Assembly (NCBI GenBank): GCA_030762935.1
Contig: CM060898.1
Coordinates: forward strand, 99,951,281-100,015,280
Origin: Hymenopus coronatus
Taxonomy: Eukaryota; Arthropoda; Insecta; Mantodea; Hymenopodidae
Direction: 5' to 3'
Length of the DNA stretch: 64,000 nt
Shown here: positions 33,484-43,788 of the stretch, piece after piece
How the letters are laid out: every line of letters starts with the position of its first letter
Position numbering within the stretch: position 1 is the stretch's first letter
The notes under the pieces: generated by a model
The model's database searches: none
What the model saw: only the letters and a program-made list of their open reading frames with translations
Told to the model about the DNA's origin: nothing
Translations under genes and position numbers: made by a program

Positions 33484-33598
33484 ATTCTCTAAGTAGTACA
33501 CACTTAGAGAAGGTATTGCACTCCACCCAGAAATTCGATACCGGCATTTCAGCGGAAATACAAATTTTAGAGTCTCTTGTATCCAAAAAGAGCATTTT
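33484..33598 (-). mobile_element. HP element, 3' terminal fragment
   Basis: Hairpin terminus ATTCTCTAAGTAGTACACAC, then body to TATCCAAAAAGAGCATTTTT. There another HP terminus begins inside the T-run. Confidence 0.75.
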
Positions 33599-33652
33599 TA
33601 CTTTCTCCAACCCGCATGTACAATGTACATAGTGGATAGAGAAGGCATTGGA
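33597..33652 (-). mobile_element. HP element, terminal hairpin only
   Basis: TTTTTACTTTCTCCAACCCG and the ATGTACAATGTACAT palindrome, then GATAGAGAAGGCATTGGAT. It stops there and an opposite copy continues. Confidence 0.75.
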
Positions 33653-34102
33653 TAGGTCTTCAGAGGCTATTCCCAGAAAATTCAAGATATACGTTTTATT
33701 TGTCAGGTAAATATCTTTAATATTTGACATTTTAATCAAAATCGTTAGAGCCATTTTTAAGAAAATCAAATTTTTCGAAAAAAGTTCCATCTGAAGGGTA
33801 GTTGGGGATGGGGGGATTTTCTAGAAAATCTTCGTGTCGTATCCTTGGAAGATAACAAAATTAAATACCAAGTTTGGTATTTAACGGTCTTTTCGTTTTT
33901 GAGCTATGCTGTCCACAGACATACACACATATACACATTACAGACAGACGGACTCACACGGACATTTTGCCAAAACTGCTTTTTTTGGATTCAGGGAGTC
34001 TCAAAATATATATTTCCGGTAAAATCTAGGTATCGAATTTTTGGGTGCAATACAATACCTTCTCTATATACTATGTACAAGTACGTGTAGAGAAAGCAAA
34101 AA
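33653..34102 (+). mobile_element. HP element, 5'-truncated
   Basis: Starts in the body (AGGTCTTCAGAGGCTATTCC) and ends with a full hairpin and GTGTAGAGAAAGCAAAAA. It contains an ACA-rich microsatellite near 33,920-33,960. Confidence 0.85.
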
Positions 34103-34103
34103 C

Positions 34104-34275
34104 TGGTAGCGCAGAATGTTAAAGTTTGAGCTGTTTCCGAAGTAGGCCATGTAAACTAAGCAGGGTTCAAAGGGAACATAGCCTTATCATTAAATGGTAA
34201 TCCGAAGCGCGACGCAGTATAAAATATCACGCCTTTTTGCGACGTCGTAACAACCATACGGACATCCTAGGGACT
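34104..34275 (+). mobile_element. tRNA-headed SINE-like fragment
   Basis: ACTGGTAGCGCAGAATGTTA is A-box-like and GCAGGGTTCAAAGGG is B-box-like. The spacing is a little long and the body is unknown. Confidence 0.4.
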
Positions 34276-34406
34276 CTTCTCCAATATCCCATTTATTATA
34301 GAAATTCATTCATTTGTTAAAACCGAAATGCAAAAAGGGTGCACAAGTAACACAATGCTCTGGAACTTTTCGCCACTTTTATTTGTTTTACTTGGAGAAC
34401 ATTACC

Positions 34407-34925
34407 AAAAAATCTGATGTTTTACATTCACATAAATGTCTCTATCTGTTCTGTAAACAAACTATTATTAATATTGTTTTATCTGTGTCATGATAATTAA
34501 GATAAATATTATTTAGTTCGTTGTAAGTAGAAAGAAAATAAGAGAATACACTAGGCTAAAAACCATACTCAAATCTTTTAAAAGCTGTCGTTCGTCATGA
34601 AATTCAGTTCTCTAGGAGTGAAGTGAAAGAGATATGAAATGAAAGACGACTTCCCCTTTGAGAAACGTTTAAGTAGTTTTACACTGAAACAAATAACAAG
34701 GCATGTCTACAAACTCTAGAAACAAACAAACTTAAAGAAAAAAAGAAAGAAAACAACAAAACAAAATGACACGAATGGTGTGTTTTAACGGGGTCTGTAT
34801 CTAGTTATACAAAAGTCATTCAGAATGAAGAGGTCTTCAGAGCCTATTCCCAGAAAATTCAAATATAAATTTCGTTTGCCATAAAAGTAACTTAAGCACA
34901 TGACATTTAATCAAAATCGTTAGAA
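34407..34925 (+). mobile_element. HP element, 3'-truncated
   Basis: 5' terminus AAAAAATCTGATGTTTTAC. The body runs to AATCAAAATCGTTAGAAGCC and stops. An A-rich insertion lies at 34,725-34,765. Confidence 0.8.
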
Positions 34926-34979
34926 GCCAGAGTCTTCGGTTTATTATTAAATTCAGTGGATAATTAAGGGAAAATAATT

Positions 34980-35057
34980 AGGAACATATGTTACCCTCGA
35001 ACCCATATTCTGGAGACTAAAATCTTAAAACATGACCGTTGTACCACCAAGATAACA
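34980..35057 (-). mobile_element. tRNA-headed SINE fragment, decayed
   Basis: The minus strand reads TTGGTGGTACAACGGTCATG and ATATGGGTTCGAGGGTAAC, an A-box/B-box pair. No tRNA arms are intact. Confidence 0.5.
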
Positions 35058-35377
35058 GACGTTACTTTTGTAGATGTTAATATTCAGGCTGGCCTAAAAT
35101 TTAAGGACCATCTTAAAAATGACAAAGCACCTCTTTTAATATAATCCCCTTTGTCATTCAAAGATTGTAATTAAAATAACGTTTTAATATATTTAATTGA
35201 AGAATTGGAATACTTAAAGAAGGCTATATTATGCTACAAATAAAATGTAAAGTTAATGAAAAACTAGTTTGCTTTTTTACGAGACATTAGTAATACAAAC
35301 CTTTTTACTGCTATAACGTCTTTTGTTTGGAAGAAGACAAAAACTAAATGAGGTACTTACATTAAAAGCAGTTTTAA
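35058..35377. other. No feature recognised
   Basis: AT-rich sequence without supported features. Confidence 0.3.
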
Positions 35378-35766
35378 GCGATAGAAAACTTATACACAAA
35401 ATATGTAGATCTACTTAAAACACACAATTTAATATGTTTTCTTGGAGTTGGCCATTTTCGAGATATTCCTTGTTATTGGTTTCAGATTTAAAATACTTAA
35501 ACTTTTCTATAAAGGAACTTGTCAGCTCCTGGCCACGCAAAGAAACGAATTTTAATCCCATAGCGAGCACATTTTAAAGCATGTGACTGTCAGTTTGGCC
35601 TAGTATATTTCCTTATTCCTGTTCTATTTATTAGGAACTAAGTAATAAGACCATTTCTGCTAAAGTTATATCGATTAGCTTGAAGTAGATAGAAGAATAA
35701 GCTTATTAACAATAATTTTTATAAAGATATAGAGACAGTCACGTGAATGGAACCATCAGATTTTTT
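35378..35766 (-). mobile_element. HP element, 5' half
   Basis: Starts in the body at AAAACTTATACACAAAATATG and ends ATAGAGACAGTCACGTGAATGG, then AACCATCAGATTTTTT. Confidence 0.8.
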
Positions 35767-36228
35767 AAGGGAACATTATTATTTATATATGCACTAAATA
35801 TAAAATTTCAACCTCTTTCTGATGAAGCTCCTGCGTTAGTGCTGAAAATTAGATGACCAGTTTTATTTCGCAAGGCGTAATATTTCCCGCCGTGCTACGT
35901 ACGCAGCAATACCATTGCCATGTTACAACTGAATGCTCTATAAAATATTAATTGTAAAGAACTGCAATTTGGCAGGTAAATAGCCTACCTCTATTATCAA
36001 CCATTCGTCCCAAAATAATAATATTTTGCTTTAAATGTCCACGTTCAAAGGGATCTCCAAAAACAATGAATAGTATTATCAAGTTAAAAAACCTACTTTG
36101 CATGATCTATTAATGTCTATATTAACGTTGTTTCTTAAGGTAGCATTATATCTTCACATTAAAAGGTAATTAAAATGTTTGAAGCACAGTACGAAATAAT
36201 TATTTTAGAAGCCTTAAATGAATCCCCC
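35767..36228. other. No feature recognised
   Basis: AT-rich sequence without supported features. Confidence 0.3.
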
Positions 36229-37119
36229 TTTCTCTAGGCCCGTATGTACAATGTACATAGGGATAGAGAAGTATTGCAATCCACCCAAAAATTCGATGTC
36301 GAGATTTCACCGGAAATACATGTTTTAGGACCCCCTGTAACCATAAAAAGCATTTTCAGGAAAATATCCCTGTGTGTGTGTGTGTGTGTGTGTCCATGTG
36401 TCAGTGTGTCCGTGTGTCTGTGAACACGATAACTCAAAAACGAAAAGTCAGTAAAATACCAAACTTGGTATTCAAGTTTAGTATCTTCCAGGGATGCGAC
36501 ACGAAGATTTTGAGAAAAATCCCCCCACCCCAAACTACCCTTTACATGGAATTTTTTTCGAAAATTTTAATTTTCTAAAAAATGGCCCTAACGATTTTGA
36601 TTAACATATCGTATATTAAAGATATTTACCTGGCAAATAAAATGTATATTTTGAATTTTCTGGAATAGCCTCTGAAGACAACTTTATTCTGGGTCAATTT
36701 TACGGATTTTGCATAACTGCTAAGCCGAAAGAGATGGACAAAAACCTACTATATAACAAATGTAGAGCACTTTAAAATACACAATTTATGTTATATGCAT
36801 ATTTTTCGTGGATTTGATTGTTTTTGAGATATTCCTTGTTTTGGGTTTCAGCTATAAAACACATACTTTTCTCATACAGGACTTTTTGAACTCGTGTCCA
36901 TACAAAGGAACTTCAGTCACATAGCAACCAGCTTTTGACTATCACTCTAACCTATGGTACTCCCTTATTACGCTTCTACTTACAAGGAAGCAACTAATAA
37001 GACTATTTCTGCTAAATTTTTCTGATTAGCATGAAGTTAATAGAAGTATAAGCTTTTTAAAAATAATTTGATGCAAAGATGTAGAGAAAGTCATGTGAGT
37101 GGTACACATCAGATTTTTT
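36229..37119 (-). mobile_element. HP element, full length
   Basis: Hairpin terminus CTTTCTCTAGGCCCGTATGT with palindrome ATGTACAATGTACAT, (GT)n at 36,370-36,392, and 5' terminus AGAAAGTCATGTGAGTGG...CATCAGATTTTTT. Hairpin variant as at 29,333. Confidence 0.9.
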
Positions 37120-38105
37120 ACAGTTAATTATGCATTAATGCGACACAAATGTAATGCCATGTAAGAATACAACTCAAAAGTCTCAAGAGCAAATTAATTT
37201 AATACATTACATATAAGAGGAAAGTATTTAATGGTATAAAAGATGGTATTATGCTCACATTCATGGTTAAAAGTATCGGTGAATAAGGTAATTAATGGTG
37301 TATTAAACAGAACAGAATATAGTTGTGGATTACTTGATCGTGAAGCAACATTTGCAACTATTAGCGTTGCCAGTTTGTTTATTTTCAAGCAGTATACAAT
37401 GTTGCCATGTCCACTTTCACTGAATATAGAGAAGAGTGCAGTTATCCTGATTCTGCATTCCTGACGATAATATATATTCTTTATGAATGAAAAAAAGATT
37501 GTATAAGTTCCGTTCTATAAAATAAGTACGACGGAGGGTAGAACCGAACCGCCAATATCTGTCACTTTAGACATCTATGGATAGCTACGCAACGATCTCG
37601 CCTATTTGTATATTACGTATTTTTGTTTTATTCATGTAATATTAACTGTTAGTTGGTAGCTAACTTTTGCAAAAAATGTCATTGCAAAGCGGAGAGTTCG
37701 TTGCACCATGAGAAATGAAGTGAATATTTTGCTTTTGTTTCTTTATGTTCTTTTACACTTGTTTAGGGGATGAAAAGAGAGGATGTCTAAAATAAACATG
37801 AATATCGTAGAGTTCAGTGAGCGTTGTAAGTTTCTTTGGTGTTTTTATTAATTACAGACAAATGACGACGATGATGATGACGATGTAAGCATTAAAATGA
37901 TTTAATAGTTCTCATAAGTTCTTTTTAATGGTTTCTGATAATAATGGCATTCGAATTCAAATTCATTCCCCTCTTTATCACCATACAATGTTAAATGCAC
38001 GAGCGTGAAACATTACTCCTGCTATTCTCGGACCTTTTCTGTCATTGTTAGGCATTTGTTGCAAAACGACAGAACCTGCCTCGTCCACGTGGTTGCCAAA
38101 AGTTG
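37120..38105. other. Unassigned, possible decayed tRNA-like element near 37,530
   Basis: The minus strand of 37,531-37,600 reads TTGCGTAGCTATCC...GGCGGTTCGGTTCTACCC, a weak A-box/B-box pair. The 73-codon frame at 37,243-37,464 has no recognised domain. A short GATGAC-type repeat lies at 37,866-37,885. Confidence 0.35.
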
Positions 38106-38690
38106 ACAGCAGCAAAGAGGGGCGAGATAATAGGACGTTTCTCATAAGATCAGAGTGTTTTCCAGATCTCTAGAGAACTTTCACTTAACCGTAAGACGGT
38201 CAAGATGTGGCTACCACGGCACTAGCAAGACCAAGATCTTGACCAATTAATGCAGCACAGAACGAGGCACTAGTGTCGGAAGTGAGAGAGCATCGCATTA
38301 CACGCAGATCCAGTTTGCTGGATAAGATACGGATGTTCTCATGAAACCATACAGAGGAGAGAAACCAAAACAGCTCTCACTGAGAAATACAAAAGCAGAA
38401 GATCGGAATGGGCCCAAAGAAACATCAAACTACCGCAGGCCTACTGGGATCTAATGCTCTGGATGAACCAGAAAGTGTTCCTGTCTACTAGCAAGAGATG
38501 TATCTCTATAGGCCGTGAGGCGCAAGATGTAGACCCAGACATGTGCATGGAAATAACTCTGGAAGAATACAGTTCACTTCTGGGCTTATATGACAGCATC
38601 TGGACCACAATAACTACTGATTACAGTGCCGAAGAGAATGGTCAGTGATATTTATATTGATATCCTCCAGAATACGCCATTACGACAGAG
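38106..38690 (+). pseudogene. Tc1-like transposase remnant
   Basis: Pieces in different frames follow Tc1 transposase order. KRGEIIGRFS is near 38,113. The segment INAAQNEALVSEVREHRITR is next (family: x-x-E-D-x-x-L-V-x-x-V-R). Then come ETIQRRETKTALTEKYKSRR and SEWAQRNIKLPQAYWDLMLW (family: k-x-x-R-l-x-f-A-x-x-h-x-x-w-x-x-x-W-x-x-v-i-w-t-D-E). The catalytic DE of the W-t-D-E-s-K motif reads as MNQK, so the first acidic residue is lost. Several stops and frame shifts show long decay, and no terminal inverted repeats were found. Confidence 0.65.
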
Positions 38691-39225
38691 AATTAGGTGA
38701 CCCTTTTGTGTAGTCAAACACAAGAGCAGTATTTGCTTTTGTGAAAGATAGTACTTGCGTTTTAGAGAAAATTAAAAATATGCATTCAAGCTGCACTCAA
38801 TTCATGGCGAATCATAGCACTTATTTCTAAAGCTTTCAGCTTAATAATGAAAATAATTACAAATTTATTTATGGCAGTGAACACCATTTCACTATTCGCT
38901 CTGAAATTAAGAGATATTGCCTTATTCATTTCTGTAATAATTTTGGTGCATCTCTGTGCTAATTATCTAAAACAACTAGTATTATAACAGTTTCTTATGT
39001 TTTATTCAATACATACATGCTGAATTGTAATGCTATTTCAATTGTTGTGAAATATTTAATATTTATCTTAGTTTAAATAAGGTTCACAATTATGGAAGTA
39101 AAAATATACCATCTTAAACAAGTTCATCATGTCTCTGACGCCCAAATTCAAACACCAGGAAGTTATATAGGTTTACCACTTTCTTTTCCAATAGTTAATT
39201 ATGCATTTAAAGATATAATAAATCA
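38691..39225. other. No feature recognised
   Basis: AT-rich sequence. It may include the rest of the decayed Tc1-like element but carries no motif I can identify. Confidence 0.3.
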
Positions 39226-39229
39226 TCTG

Positions 39230-39360
39230 TAAGATCAGCTGGTAGCATACCTGTCACTCGTTCAAGAAGTCCCGAGTTTAAATTCCGGTTGGAAACGTAT
39301 TTTTCCAGGCGTTTTATCTAATCCTTAGATGATGAATTAAAAGGCATTTTACTTACCTGA
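39230..39360 (+). mobile_element. tRNA-headed SINE-like element
   Basis: AGCTGGTAGCATACCTGTCA (A box) and CCGAGTTTAAATTCCGG (B box) at proper spacing are followed by about 70 bp of body. Confidence 0.6.
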
Positions 39361-39542
39361 AAAAAGAAAAGAACAGTGTTAATATTTCGATAATTGTACA
39401 TTAACCATCTGAAGTCTCTAAGTTGGAAAGGTGACTTAGACTTTAAAAAGACAATGCCAAGAGAAGGAACCCGAATCACAGACCTTCACCTCTCATGCAG
39501 ATTCCATTATCATTTAAGCTATAATGGCAAGCGGTATGAGCA

Positions 39543-39716
39543 TCAGCACATTACTGGTATAAACATTATTAGTTTTCTTGGCAGAATAAAACTAAAATAT
39601 GAACTATTCATAACGAACATGACAACACGTAGTACAGTGAATTTTTACCTGCATTCCTGCTTTTATATTCGCATTAGAACATTTTGATGTTTGGATTTCC
39701 TGCTAGGGAACAATAC

Positions 39717-39766
<50 letters not shown>

Positions 39767-39768
39767 TC
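39543..39768 (+). repeat. AAT-tailed dispersed repeat (family E), copy 2
   Basis: Aligns in order with 8345-8575 and closes with an AAT microsatellite. Beyond the microsatellite the resemblance to the foldback arm is weak (GCTACTAGCTCTCGCATAAG). Confidence 0.65.
39718..39768. repeat. (AAT)n microsatellite
   Basis: About 16 AAT units with one ACT interruption. Confidence 0.9.
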
Positions 39769-39855
39769 AGCAAAATGCTACTAGCTCTCGCATAAGCATA
39801 TTTATTGTTACACACTTTTACGTTTTGTTTACTCTGGTTATGCATCAAGTGTGTC

Positions 39856-40677
39856 TTTTTACTTTTTCTACACGTACTAGTACGTAGTGTACAGAGAAGG
39901 TATTGCACTCCACCCAAAATTCGATTCCAAGATTTCACCGGAAATATACCTTTTAGGGCCCTCCGTATCCAAAATAAGTATTTTCAGAAAAATGTCCGTG
40001 TTCGTGTGTCTGTGAGTTGATAACTCAAAAATGAAAAGTCGGTAAAATAACAAACTTGGTATTTAAGTTTAGAATCTTCCAGGGATGCGACACGAAGATT
40101 TTGAGAAACCCCCTCCCAACCCCAAATTACCCTTTACATGGAAAAAAGTTCGAAAATTTTTATTTCCTCAAAAATATTTACCTGACAATTAAAATGTATA
40201 TTCTGAATTTTCTGGGAATAGCCTCTGAAGACTACTTTATTCTGGATGAATTTTACGGAATTTTGCTTAACTGCTAAACCATAAGAGATGGACAAAAACT
40301 TAACACACAATAAATGTAGAGCACATTAAAACACACAATTTATGTTATATTCATTTGTTCGTGGAATTGATCATTTTAAAGGTATTCCTTGTGTTTTGTT
40401 TCAGCTTTGAAAAACAAAATTTTCTCATGCAGGAATTTGTCAGCTCCTGTCCATACAAACAAAGGAACTTCAGTCACATAGCATTCAGCCTTTGGCTATC
40501 AGTTTAATCTATGGTAGTTACTTATTCCGCTTCTACTTACAAAGAAGCAAGTAATAAGACTATTTCTGCTAATTTTTTCTCGATTAGAACGAAGTAAATA
40601 GAAGCATAAGCTTTCTAACAATAATTTGTTGCAGAGATGTAGAGAAAGTCATGTGAATGGAACACATAAGATTTTTA
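39856..40677 (-). mobile_element. HP element, near full length
   Basis: Hairpin terminus TTTTTACTTTTTCTACACGT on the left, 5' terminus AGAAAGTCATGTGAATGG...CATAAGATTTTT on the right. The microsatellite is short (GTCCGTGTTCGTGTGTCTGT). Confidence 0.9.
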
Positions 40678-40697
40678 TATATAGGTATATATCTATA

Positions 40698-40985
40698 TAT
40701 GTGTGGAGTTAAAACTTTTCTAGATATTTCTTGTTAAACTTTACATTTTATTCTTTTCTGAAATTGAAAGTGATTATTCACTTTTTTTCACACCGGTCTT
40801 GCAAAGAGAACGGAATTTCAATTGCAACTCATAGCAATTACTTTAAAACGATTTTACCATGCATTAGCCTAGTTTACTCCCTTTTTCCCCTTTTACTTAT
40901 AAGCAACTAAGTAGTAAAACTGTTTCTACTAATGCTTATCTTGATTAGCATGAAGCAGACAGAATAATAAGCTTACTAAGAATAT
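40698..40985 (-). mobile_element. HP element, 5' half, diverged
   Basis: Begins at GTGGAGTTAAAACTTTTC and runs to AGCATGAAGCAGACAG...AATAAGCTTACTAAGAATA. The last roughly 50 bp of the 5' end are replaced by the next copy's hairpin. Confidence 0.7.
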
Positions 40986-40986
40986 A

Positions 40987-41835
40987 TTACTTTCTCTATA
41001 CGTACTATGTACATAGTGTATAGAGAAGGTATTCCACTCCACCCAAAAATTCGCTACCGAGATTTCACCGGAAATATATGTTCTAGGGTCCCATTTATCC
41101 AAAAAAAGCATTTTCAGAAAAAGGTCCATGTGTGTGTGAGTGTCCGTGTGTCTGTGAACACTATAACTCAAAAACGAAAAGTCAGTAAAATACCAAACTT
41201 GGTATTTAAGCTTAGTATCTTCCATAGATGCGGCACGAAAATTTTGAGAAACATCCCTCCACCCCCAACTATCTTTTACATGGAACTTTTTTCAAAAATG
41301 TTGATTTTGCCAAAAATGGCTCTAACGATTTTGATTAAAATATGATATATTAAAGATATTTAACTGACAAATAAAATGTATATCTTGAATTTTCTGGGGA
41401 TAGCCTCTGAAGACTACTTTATTCTGGATGCATTTTACGGAATTTTGCATAACTGCTAAACCGTAAGAGATGGAAAATAACTTAAAACACAAAAAAATGT
41501 AGAGCACGTTAAAATACACAGTTTATGTTGTACACATTATTTTCGTGCAGATGGTCGTTTTTGGGGTATTCCTTGTTTTTGGTTTCAGCTTTGGAAAACT
41601 TATACTTTTCTCATACAGGAATTTGTCAACTCCTCTCCATCTAACAAAGGAACTTCAGTCACATAGCAACCAGCTTTTGAGTATCATTTTAACCTTTGGT
41701 GCTCCCTTATTTTGCCTCTACCTACAAGGAAGCAAGTAATAAGACTAGTTCTGCTATTTTTTTCTCGATTAGCATGAAGTAATTAGAAGCATAAGCTTTT
41801 TAACAATAATTTGTTGCAGAGATGTAGAGAAAGTC
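40987..41835 (-). mobile_element. HP element, 5' tip displaced by SINE
   Basis: Hairpin terminus TTACTTTCTCTATACGTACT on the left. The right side stops at GATGTAGAGAAAGTC, where SINE sequence begins. A matching 5' tip (GAGAGTCATGCGAATGG...GTATCAGAT) lies just past the SINE. Confidence 0.9.
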
Positions 41836-41839
41836 CGTT

Positions 41840-42045
41840 TTTACTACTATGGCACCGCAGGCGATGACACTGATGATGCATGGAATGAAGATATAGCACC
41901 TGTGAAATGTGCTATTCGGATAAACCGGAGAAATCCCGCCCCTGCGCCGCTTTGTCCACCACAAACGCGTTCGCTTGGGATGAACCCGGACCGCCTAGGT
42001 GAGAGGCGAGTGGTCTAACCACTCGGCCAAGGCGCGGCTTATAAT
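41840..42045 (-). mobile_element. tRNA-derived SINE, family B
   Basis: The minus strand reads GCGCCTTGGCCGAGTGGTTA (A box), CTCGCCTCTCACCTAGGCGG, GGTCCGGGTTCATCCC (B box, one base short) and GTGGTGGACAAAGCGGCG. TTTTTAC on the left and TTTTTTAC on the right may be a short target duplication. Confidence 0.75.
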
Positions 42046-42092
42046 TTTTTACAGAGAGGTAGAGAGTCATGCGAATGGAATGTATCAGATCT
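42046..42092 (-). mobile_element. HP element, 5' tip
   Basis: ACAGAGAGGTAGAGAGTCATG followed by CGAATGGAATGTATCAGAT. It is either the displaced tip of the copy left of the SINE or a separate remnant. Confidence 0.6.
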
Positions 42093-42169
42093 TAATTCAA
42101 CACTTAATATAAAGGATAAATGAAATATTTTCCTTGGCAGAGAAAATCCTGTAAATACGCCACCTCATA

Positions 42170-42430
42170 TTTTTACTTTCTCTACTGCATATAGTAGATA
42201 GGGTGAGTATTGTATTATACTCAAAATTCATTAGCAATATCTCACCGAAAATGTACGTTTGGAGAGTCCCTGAATTTAAAAATAAATTTTTAGAAACAAT
42301 ATTCGTAAATGTGTGAGGGAGAGAGAAAATATCATAACTCAAAAACGATAACACCGTTTACGGAGATTTTGATTTTCTCGAAAATAACTAGCAATTTTGA
42401 TTAAAATAAAATATCTATAGAAGTTTTCAT
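42170..42430 (-). mobile_element. HP element, 3' part, diverged
   Basis: Hairpin terminus TTTTTACTTTCTCTACTGCA, then body to AACGATAACACCGTTTACG and a jump to GATTTTGATTTTCTCG. The GT tract is replaced by GAGAGA. Confidence 0.65.
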
Positions 42431-42444
42431 GAGTTTTTTTTTTC

Positions 42445-43151
42445 TTTTACTTTTTACAAGTACGTAGAAGATAGAAAAGGCATTGTATTCTGCCCTAAAA
42501 TTCGATACCGAGATTTCACCGAAAGTATATATTTTAAGTTCCCGTGTGCCCGTGTGTTATATATGTGTATGTGTGTATGTGTGTGTGTGTCCGCATCCCT
42601 ATTTGTGTGTATATGGCCAGCAAATTTTTGTTTTTCTCAAAAATGTCTATCTATTTTGATTATAATACCGTATGGTTAAGGTATTTTATGACAAACGATA
42701 CGGATATCTTGAATTTTCTGAAAATAATCTCTGAGAGATTTTTATGCTGGATGACTTTTATAATTGGTAAACCATAAGAGACAGACAAAAACATACTACA
42801 CAAAAGTTATGGATCTCGTTAAATCATCTTATAAATGTTTTTATGGAGTAAACCATTTGCTATTCTTTGTTATTAGTTTGAATTTTAAACCACTTCAACT
42901 TTTCTCAAACAAGAGATCATTTTTCGATTCATCTCTCTTTTGTTTTCCTCTTGAATATAAGAAGAGAATCGAATTTCAATTGTTTCACATAGCGGCGAGC
43001 TTTTAAAAGGTATATCTTACAAGGAAGCAAGTAATAAGGTCAATTATACTAATGTTTATCTCAATTAGGATGATGTAGATATAACAACAATTCTTTGTGT
43101 GAATAGTTTTGGGCAGGTAGAGAAACTCATATGAATGGAACATATTAGACT
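42445..43151 (-). mobile_element. HP element, near full length, diverged
   Basis: Terminus TTTTACTTTTTACAAGTACG on the left, GT-rich tract at 42,543-42,610, 5' terminus GGTAGAGAAACTCATATG...CATATTAGACTTG on the right. The tract next to the microsatellite that is conserved elsewhere is deleted. Confidence 0.75.
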
Positions 43152-43384
43152 TGTTTAACTTCTGGCCATGCAAATAAAATTTCAATACTATCACCCAGCA
43201 CCAAGATCTTAAAAGATTTGACTATCACTTTAACCAAGTGGTTTCTCTATTTTCCTTGAACCTACAAGCAAAAGGGTATTAAGACAATTTCTGATAATGT
43301 TTACATGCATATAAGGTTTTATAAGAACAGTTAATTGTAGAAGTAATAGACAACGCTATACCTATGGAACACGTCAGATTTTTC
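43152..43384 (-). mobile_element. HP element, 5' terminal part
   Basis: Directly continues the preceding copy: CTGGCCATGCAAATAAAAT through GATTTGACTATCACTTTAAC to GGAACACGTCAGATTTTTC. Confidence 0.65.
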
Positions 43385-43679
43385 TACAGTAATACTAAAA
43401 TACTAAAACAATATGCAGTATTCAGAGCTGAAAATGAACTCAAATATGGTAAAATAAAAAAGCAAAAGAAACCTGTCTCGAAGCTGCACGCAAACAATTA
43501 GGATAGGAATTTCCTATTAAGTCTAAATTGAGTTCTGATGTCTGGTAAACGAACTGGTTAAAATATAAATGAAGGCACAAATTGGAGAATTTATGCATTT
43601 ATCTCGAACAAAGGTTGTATCTCTCGTTTAGTTGTAAATCAAAATGTGAGCAAAGGTTTTGAATGTCATTTCGTTATTT
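43385..43679. other. No feature recognised
   Basis: AT-rich sequence without supported features. Confidence 0.3.
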
Positions 43680-43788
43680 TCCTTCTCTGGTTATTACATA
43701 GGACACAGAGAATGTATTTCTTTCCACTCAATAATTCGCTACCTAAACTTCACTGGAAATACACATACTGGGGTCTCCTGCATCCATA
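43680..43788 (-). mobile_element. HP element, 3' terminal fragment
   Basis: Eroded hairpin (TTCCTTCTCTGGTTATTACA) and body to CTCCTGCATCCATAAAAA. A plus-oriented full copy starts inside that A-run. Confidence 0.65.

Noticed and set aside
36372..36578. Recurring peptide with KIPNLVFKFSIFQGCDTKIL in many frames
   Set aside because: It looks like a conserved protein because it recurs some fifteen times, but each occurrence lies at the same place in an HP copy, frames break at random, and the opposite strand is equally open. It is DNA repeat identity, not coding conservation.
37243..37464. 73-codon frame and an opposite 64-codon frame
   Set aside because: No domain, and both strands open over the same bases.
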